Shown here piece after piece: positions 8,723 to 16,583 of a DNA stretch of 64,000 nt. The stretch is taken from contig CAVPNW010000014.1 in assembly GCA_963706875.1 (NCBI GenBank), forward strand, positions 124,001-188,000, written 5' to 3'. Numbering within the stretch: the stretch's first letter is position 1; the number at the start of each line of letters is the position of its first letter. The translations under genes were made by a program, and so were the position numbers. The notes under the pieces are model-generated. The model saw only the letters and a program-made list of their open reading frames with translations. It was not told the DNA's origin and did not search any database. The DNA comes from Prado023 sp963706875. Lineage in GTDB: Bacteria; Actinomycetota; Actinomycetes; S36-B12; CAIYMF01.

Positions 8723-9544
8723 ATGACTGAGCAGCAGATGGGCGCGGAAGGCGGCGGTTCGCAGGCTCCCGTGGTGGTCGAACGCCGCGGGCATGTCCTG
8801 ATGATCGGGATCAACCGGCCACACAAGCGCAACTCCTGGGACCTGGCCACGATCGACGCCGTGGGGGCGGCCTACCAGCAGCTCGGCAGCGATCACGAGC
8901 TGCGCGCCGGGGTGGTGCACGCCGTCGGCGACCACTTCTCCGCCGGGCTGGACCTGGCCGAGGTCGGTCCCGCCGTCGCGGCCAAGGGCCCCGCAGCGCT
9001 CTCCGGTGGGTACGACTTCGACCCGTTCGGGGTCTGGGCCCCGCCGGTGCCCAAGCCCGTCGTCATGGCCGTGCAGGGCATCGCGTTCACCCTGAGCATC
9101 GAGCTGGCGTTGGCCTGCGACATCGTGGTCGCCGCCTCCGACGTGCGGTTCCGCCAGCTGGAGGTGGGACGCGGGATCATGCCGTTCGGTGGTGCCACCT
9201 TCCGCGCCCAGTCCAGTCTCGGCTGGGGCAACGCGATGCGCTTCCTGCTCACAGGCGAGGAGTTCGGTGCGCAGGAGGCCCTGCGGATCGGTCTGGTGCA
9301 GGCAGTCGTCGCGCCCGGCGAGCAGCTCGCGGAGGCCCTGCGGATCGCCGAGCTCATCGCCGAGCAGGCGCCGCTGGGCGTCCAGGCGACGCTGGCGAAC
9401 TCCCGGGTCGCCCGGGGGGAGGGCCCTGCGGCGGCCGTCGAGCACCTGCGGGGGTTGCTGCCCGGCGTGATGGCCAGCCAGGACGCCGCCGAGGGCCTGC
9501 GCTCCTTCGTCGAGCGCCGACCGGCTCACTTCCAGGGGCGCTGA
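8723..9544 (+). CDS. Enoyl-CoA hydratase/isomerase (crotonase) family protein
   Basis: 273 residues with a crotonase fold: GINRPHKRNSWD near the N-terminus, HFSAGLDLAEV for the first oxyanion loop, a VMAVQGIAFTLSIELALACDIVVAA helix, then a shortened catalytic loop ending GNAMRFLLTGEEFGAQEAL. It acts on an acyl-CoA thioester in the cytoplasm. The usual Glu pair of true hydratases is not obvious (VGRGIMPFGGATFRAQSSLG), so the reaction is uncertain. It stands alone between the thiamine transporter and a mutarotase. Confidence 0.85.
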   Translation: MTEQQMGAEGGGSQAPVVVERRGHVLMIGINRPHKRNSWDLATIDAVGAAYQQLGSDHELRAGVVHAVGDHFSAGLDLAEVGPAVAAKGPAALSGGYDFDPFGVWAPPVPKPVVMAVQGIAFTLSIELALACDIVVAASDVRFRQLEVGRGIMPFGGATFRAQSSLGWGNAMRFLLTGEEFGAQEALRIGLVQAVVAPGEQLAEALRIAELIAEQAPLGVQATLANSRVARGEGPAAAVEHLRGLLPGVMASQDAAEGLRSFVERRPAHFQGR

Positions 9545-9678
9545 GCCCTCCGGGGTCGCACAGGTGTCCGGACGGTCGTTGGCGGCACCCGGCACTGGCG
9601 TTGGCGGTTCCTTCGGAGCAGGCCGCTCCTGGTCCCGAGCAGGAGCAGGTTGGCCCTTCCCCGCGTAGGGTCGGCACC

Positions 9679-10494
9679 GTGACCAGCACCGACCGACCGA
9701 TCGTCGCCGAGGCCCCCGGCGTTCGGATCACCGCGAGCGCCCGGGGTGCGCACCTGATGAGTTGGACGACCCACGGCGTCGACCGGCTCTGGATGAGCCC
9801 GCTGTCGCACCACGGACAGGCCGAGGCCCTGCGCGGGGGTGTGCCCGTGCTGTTCCCGCAGTTCGGTACGTTCGGCGACCTCCCCAAGCACGGATTCGCC
9901 CGGACCTCCGACTGGCAGCCGGTCCGAGCCGCCTCGGATCAGGGACGGGCCACGCTGTCCTTCCAGCTCACGGACTCCGAGGAGACGCGCGAGGTCTGGC
10001 CGCATGCCTTCCGCGCCCAGCTGGACATCAGCGCGTCGGACACCGAGCTGACGATGATCCTGAGGGTGCAGAACCGGGGCCAGGACGTCGCCCGGTTCAC
10101 CGGTGGCCTGCACAACTACCTGGCCGTGGCCGACCCGCACGCGTGGATCGAGGGCCTCGAGGGCTGTCACGCGTGGGACGGCGTCTCGACCGGGTCGCCG
10201 CACTTCTCCGAGCGCATCGGGGGTCAGGTCGCAGCCCTGGACACCCAGGACCTCGTGATCCACGGGGCCCTGGCGCCGGTGGTGCTCCACGACGCGGTCC
10301 TCGGAACGCTGCACGTCGCCGCAGAGGGGTTCTCGAACCGGGTGGTCTGGAACCCGGGACCGGGCCACGCGTTGCCCGACGTTGCCGCAGGTGACGAGGC
10401 GCGGTTCGTGTGCATCGAGCCGGCCGCTGTGGTGCCCGTCGTGCTGCCCGCGGGTGGGGTGTGGGAGGCCCGCCAGCGCCTGTACCTGGGCTGA
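9679..10494 (+). CDS. Aldose 1-epimerase-like / D-hexose-6-phosphate mutarotase
   Basis: 271 residues of the galactose-mutarotase-like beta-sandwich. Visible motifs are GAHLMSWTTHGVDRLWMS, GGVPVLFPQFG, LPKHGFARTSDW (probable catalytic His), FTGGLHNYLAV (second His) and VVWNPGPG. The YeaD-type family interconverts anomers of glucose-6-phosphate or related hexose phosphates. I chose the GTG at 9679 because TAGGGT (9666-9671) lies 7 nt before it. The open frame to 9601 adds a Glu/Pro-rich segment without similarity to the family. Confidence 0.85.
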   Translation: MTSTDRPIVAEAPGVRITASARGAHLMSWTTHGVDRLWMSPLSHHGQAEALRGGVPVLFPQFGTFGDLPKHGFARTSDWQPVRAASDQGRATLSFQLTDSEETREVWPHAFRAQLDISASDTELTMILRVQNRGQDVARFTGGLHNYLAVADPHAWIEGLEGCHAWDGVSTGSPHFSERIGGQVAALDTQDLVIHGALAPVVLHDAVLGTLHVAAEGFSNRVVWNPGPGHALPDVAAGDEARFVCIEPAAVVPVVLPAGGVWEARQRLYLG

Positions 10495-10514
10495 CCGGTC
10501 CGGGGGTCACTGGG

Positions 10515-10541
10515 CGTCGGCGCCGGCACGCGTCGCCGACG
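10515..10541. terminator. Hairpin between convergent genes
   Basis: CGTCGGCG (10515-10522) pairs perfectly with CGCCGACG (10534-10541) around an 11-nt loop. It lies between the mutarotase (ends 10494) and the deaminase on the other strand (ends 10590), so it could end transcription from both sides. There is no T-tract, which is common in actinobacteria. Confidence 0.45.
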
Positions 10542-10589
10542 GGCGGTGACACCGCGCCATCCCGCAGGCGGTTCAACCCGCCCGGCCGT

Positions 10590-11012
10590 TCAGACTGCCC
10601 GCACCTGCCACTGGCCGTCGGGCCAGACGGCGCGGGTCACCCCGGACCCGGCGATCATCCGGCGGCAGCCGTCGCACGGCTCGTGGGTGACGTAGATCGT
10701 GGCCGACTCGGCCCGGCTGCGGTCGGCGTAGAGCAGGCAGTTCTGCTCGGCGTGCAGGGCCACACAGGCTCCTGCCCCGGTGTCGTACGAGCTGCCGGGC
10801 GCGACCGTGGCCGAATCGAGCAGGCCCCGGGGGCACTCCCCGGCCAGGCAGGACGGGCCACCTGAGGCTGCCCCGTTGTAGCCCGTGGCGACGATCCTGT
10901 GGTTGGACACCAGGACCGCGCCCACGCGCCGTCGGCGGCAGTCAGCCCGGGCAGCCACCGCGGTGGCTATCCCGAGGAAGTAGTCGTCCCAGTCGGGTCG
11001 GGTGAACTCCAT
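10590..11012 (-). CDS. Deoxycytidylate deaminase-like protein
   Basis: About 140 residues of the zinc-dependent cytidine/deoxycytidylate deaminase family. The zinc motif HAEQN gives His87 and catalytic Glu89, and PCDGC gives Cys113 and Cys116. TGYNGAASGGPSC matches dCMP deaminases and ComEB. It probably makes dUMP for thymidylate synthesis. The start is ambiguous: ATG 11012 gives MEFTRPDWDDYF, resembling the usual family start, while ATG 11042 would add ten residues. The longer open frame to 11114 runs through the aquaporin terminator and is rejected. Confidence 0.85.
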   Translation of the reverse strand: MEFTRPDWDDYFLGIATAVAARADCRRRRVGAVLVSNHRIVATGYNGAASGGPSCLAGECPRGLLDSATVAPGSSYDTGAGACVALHAEQNCLLYADRSRAESATIYVTHEPCDGCRRMIAGSGVTRAVWPDGQWQVRAV

Positions 11013-11078
11013 GGAGGGATTGTTGCCGAGGGACGTGGCCATGGATGACCCGACCCCGTCTCCCCGCCACCCGACGCG

Positions 11079-11117
11079 ACGATGCCCGCCGCCCGGGGGT
11101 CCGGGGGCGGGCATCGT
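11079..11117 (-). terminator. Strong hairpin terminator of the aquaporin gene
   Basis: ACGATGCCCGCC (11079-11090) pairs perfectly over 12 bp with GGCGGGCATCGT (11106-11117). The 15-nt loop is itself GC-rich. It starts 22 nt downstream of the aquaporin stop on the minus strand and precedes the deaminase gene. Confidence 0.7.
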
Positions 11118-11138
11118 GCGGTGCTGCCTGGGCGGCGA

Positions 11139-11906
11139 TCAGACTGTGGCGCCCTCGCGGGACTCCGAGGTCTCCATGTCACCACGCAGCTCGATGACCT
11201 CTTCAGCGGCGTCCTCGACGCGGGTCAGCTTCCAGACGCCGACGGCGATCAACGAGCCCACCAGCGGGGCGAGGATGAACAGCCAGACCTGCGACAGCGC
11301 GGTGCCGCCCTCGAACAGCGCGGGGCCGAACGAACGGGCCGGGTTGACCGAGGTGCCGGTCAGTGGGATGCCCACGAGGTGCACGGCGGTCAGCGACAGG
11401 CCGATGGCCAGGCCGGCGAGGGCAGGGGTGGCGACCTTCTCGGTGACCAACAGGATCACGAGGACGAACGCGGCGGTCAGCAGGGCCTCGAGGACGAAGG
11501 CGCCCTGCATGTTGATGGCGCCGTTGTCGTATCCGTTCGTGCCCAGGGCGCCAGTCTGGTCGGTGACGCCGAAGGACGACACGAACAGCTTGAGCATCGC
11601 GCCACCGAGGATCGCACCGGCGAACTGGGCGGCGACGTAGCCGGCACCCTCACGGCCGGGCATGCGCTTGGCCAGGACCATGGCGAGGGTCACGGCTGGG
11701 TTGACGTGGGTACCCGAGACCGGGCCGAACGCGTAGGCCAGCATCAGGACGACCAGGCCGAACGCGAACGCGACGCCGACGACGCCTGAGCCAGGACCGG
11801 ACTTGTCGAAGCCGACGCCACCGGCGATGCCGAACACGGCCGCGCCGACGGCGAGGAAGACCAGGAGGAAGGTGCCGACGAACTCGGCACCGAGCTTGCG
11901 ACTCAT
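11139..11906 (-). CDS. aqpZ: Aquaporin (MIP family, AqpZ-like)
   Basis: 255 residues and six membrane helices with both pore NPA boxes, GTHVNPAVTLAM and GTSVNPARSFGPALF. The Arg after the second NPA (selectivity filter) is present. The sequence around it and the short loops suggest a water channel rather than a glycerol facilitator, but this is an inference. The ATG at 11906 follows GAAAGG at a good distance. Upstream are a hairpin in the leader (11938-11959) and a CRP/GlxR-type palindrome (12089-12104). Confidence 0.92.
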   Translation of the reverse strand: MSRKLGAEFVGTFLLVFLAVGAAVFGIAGGVGFDKSGPGSGVVGVAFAFGLVVLMLAYAFGPVSGTHVNPAVTLAMVLAKRMPGREGAGYVAAQFAGAILGGAMLKLFVSSFGVTDQTGALGTNGYDNGAINMQGAFVLEALLTAAFVLVILLVTEKVATPALAGLAIGLSLTAVHLVGIPLTGTSVNPARSFGPALFEGGTALSQVWLFILAPLVGSLIAVGVWKLTRVEDAAEEVIELRGDMETSESREGATV

Positions 11907-11937
11907 GACAGTTGAACCTTTCGCATGACAAGGGAAT

Positions 11938-11959
11938 GGGCTCCTCGGAAGGGGAGCCC
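11938..11959 (-). other. Hairpin in the aquaporin 5' leader
   Basis: GGGCTCCTC (11938-11946) pairs with GGGGAGCCC (11951-11959), giving a 9-bp stem with one wobble and a four-base GGAA loop on the plus strand. It lies about 31 nt upstream of the aquaporin start codon. It could influence mRNA stability or be a regulator site. Its function is unknown. Confidence 0.4.
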
Positions 11960-12088
11960 ACGCGGATTCAGAGCAGGTGAAGTGGCAGCAGGCTACCCGG
12001 CCGCGCGTGAGCCAAACCACATTCGCTTGCCAGGTTCCCCCGGGTCCGAGGCCCCGACGATCATCGGCAGCACACGATGGTCGTCGGA

Positions 12089-12104
12089 TGTGACGGGTCT
12101 CACA
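12089..12104. promoter_or_regulatory. CRP/GlxR-type operator upstream of aquaporin
   Basis: TGTGA, six bases, TCACA: an exact match to the CRP-family consensus TGTGA-N6-TCACA used by Crp and GlxR in actinobacteria. The symmetry extends by one base on each side (ATGTGA/TCACAT). It lies 183 bp upstream of the aquaporin start and just beyond the mycoredoxin stop, so aquaporin is the likely target. Confidence 0.65.
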
Positions 12105-12187
12105 TGCCGTGTCGCCCCGGGTTCGCGGACCGTTGGCCTCCCGTTGGGCGAGGCCTGGTCCCGGTGCCGTCGAGGCCCTGATCACGG

Positions 12188-12445
12188 TCAGCCGGGGAGG
12201 AGCCCGGCGGCCTCCAGGTCGGCCCGCAGTGCGGGGTCGGACGGCTCGGTCAGATGGTGCCCGTCGGGGAACACGACCACGGGGATCGACTGCCGCCCAC
12301 CATTCATCGCCTTCATGGTCTCCATGGCAGCGGCGTCCTCATCGACGTCCACGTAGGTGTAGGGGACCTCGAGGCGGTCGAGGAGCTTCTTGGAGCGTCG
12401 GCAGTCAGGGCACCAATCGGCCCCGTACACAGTCAGATCAGCCAT
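12188..12445 (-). CDS. Mycoredoxin / glutaredoxin-like protein
   Basis: 85 residues with the thioredoxin fold of small glutaredoxins: VYGADWCPDCRRSKKLL (active-site Cys12 and Cys15), cis-Pro in SIPVVVFPDG, and a C-terminal helix. In mycothiol-producing actinomycetes such proteins (Mrx1) reduce S-mycothiolated proteins with mycothiol. Genes for mycothiol synthesis (mshA, mshD) are also in this window, supporting the mycoredoxin reading over NrdH. Confidence 0.85.
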   Translation of the reverse strand: MADLTVYGADWCPDCRRSKKLLDRLEVPYTYVDVDEDAAAMETMKAMNGGRQSIPVVVFPDGHHLTEPSDPALRADLEAAGLLPG

Positions 12446-12546
12446 GGGTCAATCGTCGCACCCCCGGCGCCGTCGCGCCTCGCATCCGCCCCGGTCTTCA
12501 CCGGGCAGGGGCTGCGGGGCTGCGGGGTGCGGGGTGGGCCTGGGGC

Positions 12547-13869
12547 TCAGCCCAGTGCGTTCATCCAGCCGATCGCGGCCAGCACGAGCGACTTCGTGCC
12601 GAAGGCGATCGCGCTCTCGTCCACGTCGAACGTGGGGCGGTGCAGGTCCAGGCGGTCGGGGCGGCCGGGCCAGTGGGTGCCGAGGCGGGCGTAGCAGCCC
12701 GGAACGAGGCCCTGGTACCAGCCGAAGGTGTCGCCGCCCCACGAGTGCGCGGTGTCACAGACGGCGCCGGGGCCGCCGGCGACGAGCGCCGCGCTGGCCA
12801 TCATGCGGGTGGCGGCCGCGTCATTGATCACCGGCGTCACGCCCGGCCGGTGGCGCAGGTACCAGTGCAGCCCGTCGGCCCGCGAGCCCTCGTGGCCCTC
12901 GGCATCGGGACGCATGTCGGTGCCCAGCACCGTGGCGATCGCCTGCGGGACGATGCTCATCAGGGCGTCGGACACCGTGGGGTCCGGCGTGCGCACCGAG
13001 CCGGTCAGGTCGGCCTCGGCCGGGATGACGTTGGACGCCGAGCCCGTGTGGATCGTGCCGAACACGAGCCGCACCTCGCCGCGGGCGGGCGCAGCCGCCA
13101 GCCCATCGGCGGCCGCCTGGACGACCCCGGGCAGCTCCCGCACGACCCGGGCCACCTCGTCGGCGAGGTTCACGGTCAGCGACGGCCGCGCGGTGTGCCC
13201 GCCCGGTCCGGTCATCCGGATCGCGACGTGGTGTGAGGCGGAGGTGATCGGCCCGATGCGGCAGCCGAGCTGGCCGGCGTCGATCTTGGGGTCGCAGTGC
13301 ACCCCGAAGATGCCCTGGACGCCGTCCATCCCCCCGTCGGCGATCACGTCCAGCGCGCCGCCGGGCAGGGACTCCTCGGACGGCTCGAACACCAGCCGGA
13401 CGCGCCCGCGCAGCCGGCCGGACTCGATCAGCTCGCGCAGGACCAGACCGGCCCCGAGGACGACGGCGGTGTGCACGTCGTGCCCGCACGCGTGGCAGGC
13501 GCCATCGTTCATGGAGCGGTAGGGCACGTCCTTGGCGTCGTGCATCACGAGGGCGTCGATGTCCGCGCGCAGCGCCACGAGCGGGCCCTCGTGCCCGATG
13601 TCGCAGATCAGGCCGGTGCCCACGCTCAGGATCCGGGGCGCCAACCCCTCCGCCTGGAGCCGCTCGCGCAGGGCGGCGGTGGTCTCATGCTCGGCCCGGC
13701 TCACCTCGGGACGGGCATGCAGCCAGCGGCGGGTGTAGACCAGCTCGCCGGACTTGTGCTCGACCATCGCCTGCACGATGTGCAGCAGGTCGGGATCGAT
13801 CGGCATCCCGGTGAGCTCGGACCCCAGGGCCTCGATCGGAGGCCCTGGCACAGTGACGCTCACACTCAT
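12547..13869 (-). CDS. M20D-family amidohydrolase
   Basis: 440 residues of the M20 metallopeptidase clan, subfamily with aminoacyl- and indole-acetyl-amino-acid hydrolases. The motifs are RRWLHARPEVSRAEHET, VALRADIDALVM, ACHACGHDVHTAVVLGA (metal ligands Cys and His), FEPSEESLPGG (catalytic Glu), and a C-terminal SWGGDTFGWY. It removes an acyl group from an amino acid or cleaves a small amide in the cytoplasm. Its ATG overlaps the stop of the upstream ligase gene (ATGA, 13866-13869), so the two are translationally coupled and may act on the same gamma-glutamyl or N-acyl compound. Confidence 0.85.
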   Translation of the reverse strand: MSVSVTVPGPPIEALGSELTGMPIDPDLLHIVQAMVEHKSGELVYTRRWLHARPEVSRAEHETTAALRERLQAEGLAPRILSVGTGLICDIGHEGPLVALRADIDALVMHDAKDVPYRSMNDGACHACGHDVHTAVVLGAGLVLRELIESGRLRGRVRLVFEPSEESLPGGALDVIADGGMDGVQGIFGVHCDPKIDAGQLGCRIGPITSASHHVAIRMTGPGGHTARPSLTVNLADEVARVVRELPGVVQAAADGLAAAPARGEVRLVFGTIHTGSASNVIPAEADLTGSVRTPDPTVSDALMSIVPQAIATVLGTDMRPDAEGHEGSRADGLHWYLRHRPGVTPVINDAAATRMMASAALVAGGPGAVCDTAHSWGGDTFGWYQGLVPGCYARLGTHWPGRPDRLDLHRPTFDVDESAIAFGTKSLVLAAIGWMNALG

Positions 13870-15002
13870 CCTCCGACACGGTCATTGGCGAACTCCCGAC
13901 GCAGCAGCTCCACCACGTCGCGCAGGGTGCCGCCCGCAGCCACGACCGCGCGCTGGCGGACGTAGCTGGGCCGGTGGTCAAGGATATCGAGCACCCGGCC
14001 GAGGTCCGCCTCGGTACCCAGAGCGAGCGCCTCGGGCCGGACCCGTGCGACCCATTCGCCCACCTCGTCGGCCAACTGGGTCACCGAGCCGTCGCCGTGC
14101 ACGAGGGTGGCGTCGATGCCGTACCTGGCGGCACGCCACTTGTTCTCCCGCAGCACCCAGTCCGGCTCGCGGGTGAACAGCTCGCCCGCATCGAGTTGTC
14201 GGCACAGGTAAGCGACCGTCGCCTGGGCCAGTGCGGCCAGCGCGCAGAGCTCGGTCAGGGTCGCCATCCCGTCGCACATGCGCAGCTCGACGGTCCCCCA
14301 GCCGGGGCTCGGGCGGATGTCCCACCACAGCTCCTTGACCGTCTCGATCGTGCCGGCGCGGACCAGGATCTCGACGAGCCGCTCGAAGTCGGCCCAGTCG
14401 GCCAGCTCGGGGGGCAGGCTGGCCGAGGGCATCGACTCGAACACCTTCGTGCGCATCGAGGCCAGGCCTGTGTCGTCGCCGAACCAGTAGGGGCTCGAGG
14501 CCGAGAGCGCCACGAAGTGCGGCAGCAGGGTCGTCAGGGCGTTGGTGACTGCGATCGCATGGTCGCCCGAGGGGACGCCGACGTGGAAGTGCACGCCGTG
14601 GATCATCATGCGCCGGGCCGGCCACTGGATCTTGTCGACGAGGCGGGCGTAGCGATCGTCCTCGGTCAGTCGCAGGCGGTTCCAGCTGGAGAACGGGTGC
14701 ACGCCGGTGCCGATGAGCGCCAGGTGCCGCCGGCGCAGGATCGGCTGGAGCTCGGCGACCGTGGCCGCGAGGTCGGCGTGGGCCTCCGCAGGCGTCGCGC
14801 ACACCCCGGTGATGAGCTCGAGGGTCGACTGGAAGAGCTCCTGATGGATCCGCGGGTGCGCGCCGCCGGGGTAGCCGGACCCCGCCTCGGCGAGAACCGC
14901 CGGGGCATCGCACTCGAGCTCGTCGGTCTCGTCGTGGACGAGACCCATCTCGATCTCCACCCCGAGGGTGTGAGCCGGGGAACCGGTGAACTGGATCGGC
15001 AT
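13866..15002 (-). CDS. GCS2-type glutamate-cysteine ligase-like carboxylate-amine ligase (YbdK family)
   Basis: 378 residues. GVEIEMGLVHDET near the start, HFHVGVPSGDHAI in the middle and VELRMCDGMATL are hallmarks of the GCS2 ATP-dependent carboxylate-amine ligases. Members join glutamate to cysteine or another amine. The ATG at 15002 has a strong AGGAGGACC just before it; the frame continues upstream but overlaps the divergent gamma-glutamyltransferase. Mycothiol, not glutathione, is the expected thiol here, so the product could be another gamma-glutamyl amide. Confidence 0.85.
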   Translation of the reverse strand: MPIQFTGSPAHTLGVEIEMGLVHDETDELECDAPAVLAEAGSGYPGGAHPRIHQELFQSTLELITGVCATPAEAHADLAATVAELQPILRRRHLALIGTGVHPFSSWNRLRLTEDDRYARLVDKIQWPARRMMIHGVHFHVGVPSGDHAIAVTNALTTLLPHFVALSASSPYWFGDDTGLASMRTKVFESMPSASLPPELADWADFERLVEILVRAGTIETVKELWWDIRPSPGWGTVELRMCDGMATLTELCALAALAQATVAYLCRQLDAGELFTREPDWVLRENKWRAARYGIDATLVHGDGSVTQLADEVGEWVARVRPEALALGTEADLGRVLDILDHRPSYVRQRAVVAAGGTLRDVVELLRREFANDRVGG

Positions 15003-15062
15003 GGTCCTCCTGCGGCAACAACGCGTGAATGGCCTCAGGCTAGGCCCACTACCCTTCTGCTT

Positions 15063-16565
15063 GTGGTTCCTGATCCCGTCGGCAGCGCAGTGGCGCACGG
15101 CGGTCCCGGCTCGTCCGCCGTCGCTGCGGGCAGTGCGGCGACCGCTCGGGCGGGCGCCGAGGTGCTGGCGGCCGGGGGCAACGCGGTGGACGCCGTGCTG
15201 GCCGCGACATTCGCCGCCACAGTCGCCGAGCAGGCTGTTGCCTCCCTGGGTGGGGGCGGCTTCCTCATGGTGCGCCGCCCTGATGGCCAGGTGCACGTGC
15301 GCGACTCCTTCGTCGACACCCCGGGGCGAGGGCTGCCCGTCGGTGCCCTGGACCTGCACTTCCTGCCCATGGACGTCGTCTACCCCAGCACCGTGCAGAC
15401 CTTCCACGTGGGCATGGGTTCGGTCGCGGTCCCCGGCCTGCTGGCCGGCATCCTCTCCGCCCACGACGAGTTCGCCCGCCTGCCCATGGCGACCCTCGTC
15501 GCCCCGGCCCGCCGGTTCGCCGCCAAAGGGGTTGTCATGGAACCGGCCCAGGGCGTCCTCACCGGCCTGATCCGCGAACTTGTCGGGCTGTCACCGGAGA
15601 GTCGCCGCCTCGTGCAGCGCGATGGGCGCTGGCTGGTCGCCGGGGACCTCATCCGCAACCCGGACCTCGCGCGGTTCCTCGACCTGCTCGCCGACGGGAC
15701 CGTCTCCTCCATCGAGAGCGCCCCGTTCGCCGCCCCGCTGCTGGCCGCGATGCGTGAGGGCGGGCTGGTCACCGCCGCCGACCTGGACGGCTATGAGGTG
15801 ATCCACCGGGATCCCGTGGTCGCGCACCGCGCGGGTCATGAGTTCTTCACCAACCCGCCGCCCTCGTTCGGCGGCTCGATCATCGCCGACACGCTCGCCG
15901 TCGCGCCCCGGTTCGACCCCGAGGATGCGCGCGGTTGGATCGGGCTCGTCGAGACCCTGGTCGCGGCCACGATCCACCGGCGCAGCGGGGCCACGACGCC
16001 GCTGACCGCGACCGGAACCACGCACGTCAGCGCCGTGGATGCCGACGGGATGGTCGCCTCCATGACCACCTCGAACGGGGTGACGTCCGGTTTCGTGGTC
16101 CCGGGGACGGGCATCCAGCTGAACAACATGCTGGGGGAGGCCGACCTCAACCCCGACGGGTTCCACGCGACCCCACCGGGCCAGCGGATGGGCTCGATGA
16201 TGAGCCCCTCGATCCTGGTCGCGCCCGACGGCGGGGTCCTCGCCCTGGGGACCGGCGGGTCCGAACGGATCCGCTCGTCGATGGTCGAGGTGCTGATGCG
16301 CATCGTCGACGGCGGCCAGTCCCTGGCGCACGCGGTCTCGGCGGCACGCATCCACCCCGACGACCGGGGCCTGCAGGTCGAGCCGATGCTCCCGGACGAG
16401 CTGATCGACGGCCTGCGCGCCTGTGCGATCAGCCCGGTCAACGTGTGGCCGGCGCACAACCTGTTCTTCGGTGGCGTCAACGCCGTTCAGCGGATGCCCG
16501 ACGGGTCGGTTCGGGCGGTCGCCGACGGTCGGCGCGGCGGGGGAGCGCTGGTCGTCCCCGCGTGA
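15063..16565 (+). CDS. ggt: Gamma-glutamyltransferase-like Ntn-hydrolase
   Basis: 500 residues. The start region has GGNAVDAVLAATFAATVAEQ and SLGGGGFLMVRR, typical of GGT. The autoprocessing site is TTHVSAVDADG (catalytic Thr about residue 319), followed by MTTSNGVTSGFVVPGTGIQLNNML. The family cleaves gamma-glutamyl bonds or transfers the group to water or amino acids. No signal peptide is visible, unlike many GGTs, so it may be cytoplasmic. The GTG at 15063 lies 7 nt after TACCCT (15050-15055). It is divergent from the GCS2-type ligase by 60 bp, pairing synthesis and breakdown of gamma-glutamyl compounds. Confidence 0.87.
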   Translation: MVPDPVGSAVAHGGPGSSAVAAGSAATARAGAEVLAAGGNAVDAVLAATFAATVAEQAVASLGGGGFLMVRRPDGQVHVRDSFVDTPGRGLPVGALDLHFLPMDVVYPSTVQTFHVGMGSVAVPGLLAGILSAHDEFARLPMATLVAPARRFAAKGVVMEPAQGVLTGLIRELVGLSPESRRLVQRDGRWLVAGDLIRNPDLARFLDLLADGTVSSIESAPFAAPLLAAMREGGLVTAADLDGYEVIHRDPVVAHRAGHEFFTNPPPSFGGSIIADTLAVAPRFDPEDARGWIGLVETLVAATIHRRSGATTPLTATGTTHVSAVDADGMVASMTTSNGVTSGFVVPGTGIQLNNMLGEADLNPDGFHATPPGQRMGSMMSPSILVAPDGGVLALGTGGSERIRSSMVEVLMRIVDGGQSLAHAVSAARIHPDDRGLQVEPMLPDELIDGLRACAISPVNVWPAHNLFFGGVNAVQRMPDGSVRAVADGRRGGGALVVPA

Positions 16566-16583
16566 GCCGGGCGCCGACGGCCC

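Noticed and set aside
12100..13236. Long plus-strand frame opposite the M20D amidohydrolase
   Set aside because: It is the complement of a well-supported gene; long antisense frames are expected in DNA this GC-rich.
13974..15062. 363 extra codons in front of the gamma-glutamyltransferase
   Set aside because: They are antisense to the GCS2-type ligase and lack similarity to the family; a promoter-like TACCCT precedes GTG 15063.
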